DNA of 64,000 bases. Origin: Prosapia bicincta (lineage: Eukaryota > Arthropoda > Insecta > Hemiptera > Cercopidae). A program made the position numbers and the translations under genes. Below are positions 61,713 through 64,000 of this stretch, piece after piece (within the stretch, counting starts at the first letter, position 1; every line of letters starts with the position of its first letter). Below the pieces are notes generated by a model. It was not told the DNA's origin. It did no database searches and saw only the letters and a list, made by a program, of their open reading frames with translations. The stretch is taken from assembly GCA_036971475.1 (NCBI GenBank), contig JBAIZL010000005.1:244216823-244280822 (forward strand). Direction: 5' to 3'.

Positions 61713-64000
61713 AAGATTGCATTTAATTTCTCTTAATATAATTACAAGACAATTTCTTAAACTTGGTTTCTTTTCACAAAATAATACTTCTTTTTTATTG
61801 TTTGTAGTAATTTTAATAATACTAATGTAATAATTAATATCATCATATAAAAAATAACCAAAATGACAAAACTTCTCGAAACATTAACGCAATTTACCAA
61901 ACGTATGTAGCTATATGATTAAATATATAATTTATGAGTTAACAATTAAAACCATAGAAATCTTATAAACTCTTGATTTTTGTAGTCCATTACGTTCGGT
62001 GAATCTTATTAATCACTTAAACAATAGTTTATGACTATCCGAACTTTTTATTTACTAAATTTGTTAAAACTTGTAAACTATAATGTATTAAAATTTACGA
62101 AAAATAACCGTAAAAACACTTTTTTCATATGTTCTCTCCTATTCACAATCAATATCAAAATTCAACATTAGGCAAACGACAATTACGTAAGAAAAAATAA
62201 GTACGTGTGTCCATAATATATCCATTTGTGTTAGAGGTATTGTAGAGCTAAGGCACATTTTTCACGTGAACGTAAACCTCCAATCATATTTTACACTGTA
62301 CTCCATTATGTGTCAGCATTCAAGGCTCCAGACAAATCTTACTTTGCATTAACAGCTATTACCGGCCAACAAAGCTCTTGTCAACCACTCTAATGCCCAT
62401 TCTTTTCGCCCACGATTATCGTTTACTTTACACCATGTTAAAGCTTTGTGTTTTATTGCATTTAGCCTATAAATATTTGATTCCATATAATAAAGACGAT
62501 AAATCGATTGCTTAATATCAATACTGTCGTCATCCGTCCAATACTTTGTATGTATTGATTTCTGATCACGGACAGCCATATCCTTCTTGACATAGAGTGA
62601 CATGTTTATTTGCTGACTTCTTATGCTGCTACACCGGTGGTCTTCCACTCTGCAGACCTCAAGATTCGTCTTTGATTTCGTCATTTGTCGTCTGAGACTG
62701 TTCTACATTTACATAATCTCCCGTTTATGTGACTAAATATACTACAAATTTATTATATTTGACTTTTTTGAATTTTTAACTGGAATTTATTGCTATGATT
62801 AGACGAAAATTGTTGTTTTCCGTCGTAAACTCTTAGTTTCGGGTTCCGGGCGAAGTGTTTAGCCGCATTTACGTTCATGATATTATAGGCTGGAGATCCT
62901 GTTGGGTTCATGTTACACCAGTGTTATATAGAGTTTGTTTAGGAATTTTAACGACATGACAGGAAGGTGCGTAATTTTATTATTACATATTGACAGTTGT
63001 AGATATCAGTTTCAGTGTTAAGGCAAAACATGCGTGTGAACAAGCATGAGTAACATTATCCTTAAAAAAATAACCAGAACCTCTCATAAAATCTTTAAGC
63101 TATGAACCTTTACTACTACTCACATATCTTAAAAAGCTTAAGATGATTTTCTTAAATAGAATCACATGCATGTTTTAAATACAAAAATTCAATTTAATAT
63201 ATAGAACTTTATCTAATTTTCGATACTTGATTTACTTGATTCTATCTTGTTCTTAAGATTTTAATTATAAAAATGTACAGCTATACTTTCATAAAAGTAC
63301 CAATTAATTTGTAGTTGAAACTGTAATTTGTCCTTTGCAGTTGAAAACCGTTCTCACCTCTTACAATTGACTGTAATAGCGTAAGTGCACTTTTTACTAA
63401 TGTACATATTTTTCAAAAGTATAAAACTGTACAATTAATATTTTAATAGCTTTACAGCTTTTAAAATGGTTATCCATTTTGTATAAGTATAAGTTTAAAA
63501 TACAAAGTGTGTTAAAATATTGTTAGTAACTATGAGACAGGGTTTTATCAAAACGTAATATTTAGAAGAAAAAAATTATAACTCGTAATTGAAGTTATTG
63601 ATAATTATATATTAAAAAATACTCTTTAAGCAATGATTATATGGCGGGCTAAACTTATTACTGTAAAAATATTAAAATACTCGTTATCCTAAACCAGTTT
63701 AACAAACAATAGTTTTAATAACTTTATCGCCATTTTATAGTACTAATAAAAGTCACGTGACAATGAACACAGCGAAGTAGTTGCTTAAAGTGTATTGTTT
63801 TTATATAAGTATATTTTGTAGCAATTGTGTTAAATCTTGGTGGACTATAGCAAAATGGTAAAGTTATTTATTGTTAGCTTACTTTTCTATTTAAATCTAA
63901 ATTTATTCCGACCTGGTATTTTGTATTTAGATTTTAATATAGTATAATATGAAGCTCATTTTTAAAGCGGATATTTGAGTTTATGTTGTCGTCTTTGTGT
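61709..64000. other. Terminal 2.3 kb without a supported gene
   Basis: A short echo of the 13.6-kb PLE end, TAGTTTATGACTATCCGAAC, occurs at 62028. The minus frame 62684-62349 (111 codons, MTKSKTNLEVCRVEDHRCSS ...) is the longest balanced open frame here, but I recognise no domain or splice boundary. The rest is AT-rich. Confidence 0.35.

Overview
This window is AT-rich (roughly two thirds A+T), repeat-dense nuclear DNA from an animal, probably an invertebrate with a large genome. Nothing looks bacterial: there are no long ORFs, operons, ribosome-binding sites, tRNA or rRNA genes. No complete protein-coding gene is visible. The signs of host coding sequence are short open segments bounded by consensus splice sites, mostly on the minus strand. 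The best are a pair at 33093-32991 and 32892-32698 joined by a 98-base intron, single candidates at 30929-30769 and 28972-28833, and a phase-compatible pair at 7698-7584 and 6476-6439. They could belong to one minus-strand gene with very long introns. I do not recognise the product, and the linkage is inference.

The dominant mobile DNA is a population of Penelope-like retroelement (PLE) fragments. The clearest, 59.45-61.25 kb, holds part of a reverse transcriptase with the YVDD catalytic motif and a GIY-YIG type endonuclease, broken by inversions and a frameshift. A second coding remnant lies at 13.61-14.06 kb. More than a dozen other loci are short inverted or solo termini with a CTGANGA / stem-loop / GAAA signature that resembles a hammerhead ribozyme core (7.1, 8.25, 21.6, 22.9, 44.1, 45.0, 46.4, 46.6, 47.8, 50.3, 51.1, 61.5 kb). 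Many abut (TA)n microsatellites.

DNA transposons: a decayed Tigger/pogo element with transposase remnants and TA target duplication (11.40-12.71 kb), a shorter Tigger-like non-autonomous element with perfect 21-base ends (29.87-30.74 kb), and a decayed mariner transposase (29.05-29.74 kb).

Tandem DNA: minisatellites of 43 bp (4.36-5.32 kb), 43 bp (19.06-20.15 kb), 44 bp (about 38 nearly identical copies at 26.13-27.81 kb inside a much older decayed array spanning 23.88-28.0 kb), 96 bp (34.25-35.26 kb) and 50 bp (54.32-54.46 kb); long (CA)n, (TA)n, (GA)n and (CTTT)n tracts; and recent tandem duplications of 141 and 129 bp. The remaining tens of kilobases are unannotated AT-rich intergenic or intronic sequence, with a few GC-richer islands (28.15-28.46, 30.99-31.29, 56.45-56.73 kb) that may be regulatory.
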